NCBI GenBank assembly: GCA_025928435.1
Contig: JAICJM010000044.1
Coordinates: 1 to 24,154, forward strand
DNA length: 24,154 bases
Source of the DNA: Thermoleophilia bacterium
GTDB lineage: Bacteria > Actinomycetota > Thermoleophilia > Gaiellales > JAICJC01
Reading direction: 5' to 3'
The notes under the pieces: generated by a model
What the model was told of the DNA's origin: nothing
The model's database searches: none
What the model saw: only the letters and a program-made list of their open reading frames with translations
Position numbers and translations under genes: made by a program
In this document: positions 24,047 to 24,154 of the stretch, piece after piece
Layout of the letters: every line of letters begins with the position of its first letter
Numbering within the stretch: the stretch's first letter is position 1

Positions 24047-24154
24047 CGGGCGAGCGAAAATCGAGCATGGCAAGGACGCAGGGAGCCCCGATATCGGGAA
24101 TATCGGGGCGACCGAGGACACAGCCAGGCGACGATTTGCAGCCGCACGAGCCCG
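24047..24154. repeat. Foldback (nested inverted-repeat) non-coding element, cut by window end
   Basis: After the last gene the sequence becomes less GC-rich and non-coding. The core is a perfect 10-bp stem, GCCCCGATAT (24085-24094) with ATATCGGGGC (24100-24109), around a 5-nt loop. Outer arms also pair: GCATGGC (24065-24071) with GCCAGGC (24123-24129, one mismatch), AAATCG (24058-24063) with CGATTT (24132-24137), and CGGGC (24047-24051) with GCCCG (24150-24154). There is no T-tract after the core. This may be a REP/MITE-like element, the end of an insertion sequence, or a structured RNA; the window stops at the outer arm. Confidence 0.5.

Overview
This window is very GC-rich, with start codons that are often GTG, strong third-position G/C bias and genes packed with 0-40 nt spacing. 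The gene content includes inositol-phosphate synthase next to a phosphatidylinositol-phosphate-type synthase, a [4Fe-4S] RlmD-type methyltransferase and secreted sedolisin. This suggests a deep-branching actinobacterium, most likely of the Thermoleophilia (Gaiellales/Solirubrobacterales) type. That taxonomic guess is inference from style and content, not a database match. I find no tRNA, rRNA, CRISPR array or complete insertion sequence.

Layout. 1-2497 (minus strand): the start of dnaK (cut by the window edge) with its own -35/-10 promoter, an atypical SDR epimerase, and endonuclease III. 2535-8090 (plus): moaA, then a phosphatidylinositol block of a PAP2-family membrane phosphatase/transferase, a CDP-alcohol phosphatidyltransferase, inositol-3-phosphate synthase (ino1) and a rare glycosyltransferase-PHP phosphoesterase fusion. 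8132-14131 (plus): a divergent uracil-DNA-glycosylase-like protein, peptidase E (S51), a small membrane protein with the hallmarks of a presenilin-type intramembrane aspartyl protease, a secreted sedolisin (S53), a BtuF-like binding protein and an M20 peptidase. 14128-15505 (minus): RlmD-type rRNA methyltransferase whose normal stop is missing. 15530-16984 (plus): M3-like metallopeptidase. 16981-18615 (minus): GT-C membrane glycosyltransferase. 18726-24018 (plus): ArnC-like GT2, RmlB/ArnA-like SDR, ATP-grasp ligase, ArnB-like aminotransferase and a YbhN/UPF0104 membrane protein, chained by 4-nt overlaps at the distal end. 24019-24154: a structured non-coding foldback sequence running off the window.

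How the parts may work together. The 3.6-8.1 kb block can make inositol-1-phosphate, condense it with CDP-diacylglycerol, and supplies two candidate phosphatases for the dephosphorylation step to phosphatidylinositol, plus a glycosyltransferase that could decorate it. The 17-24 kb block looks like an aminoarabinose (Arn)-style route: sugar nucleotide modification, amination, transfer to a polyprenyl phosphate, and transfer by a GT-C enzyme. Here it is presumably acting on an envelope polymer rather than lipid A, with an added ATP-grasp ligase that could acylate the amino sugar. The 8.8-17.0 kb stretch holds five peptidases of four catalytic types.

Two sequence-level themes run through the window. 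First, many starts lie only 6-10 nt downstream of a TANNNT-like -10 hexamer with no Shine-Dalgarno, which indicates widespread leaderless transcription, whereas dnaK and a few others have normal leaders. Second, a 13-bp palindrome family, GGGG(A/C)CAG(T/G)CCCC, occurs in three intergenic places and at one of them coincides with the lost stop of rlmD. The best candidate for something under-described is the presenilin-like protein at 9494-10219.
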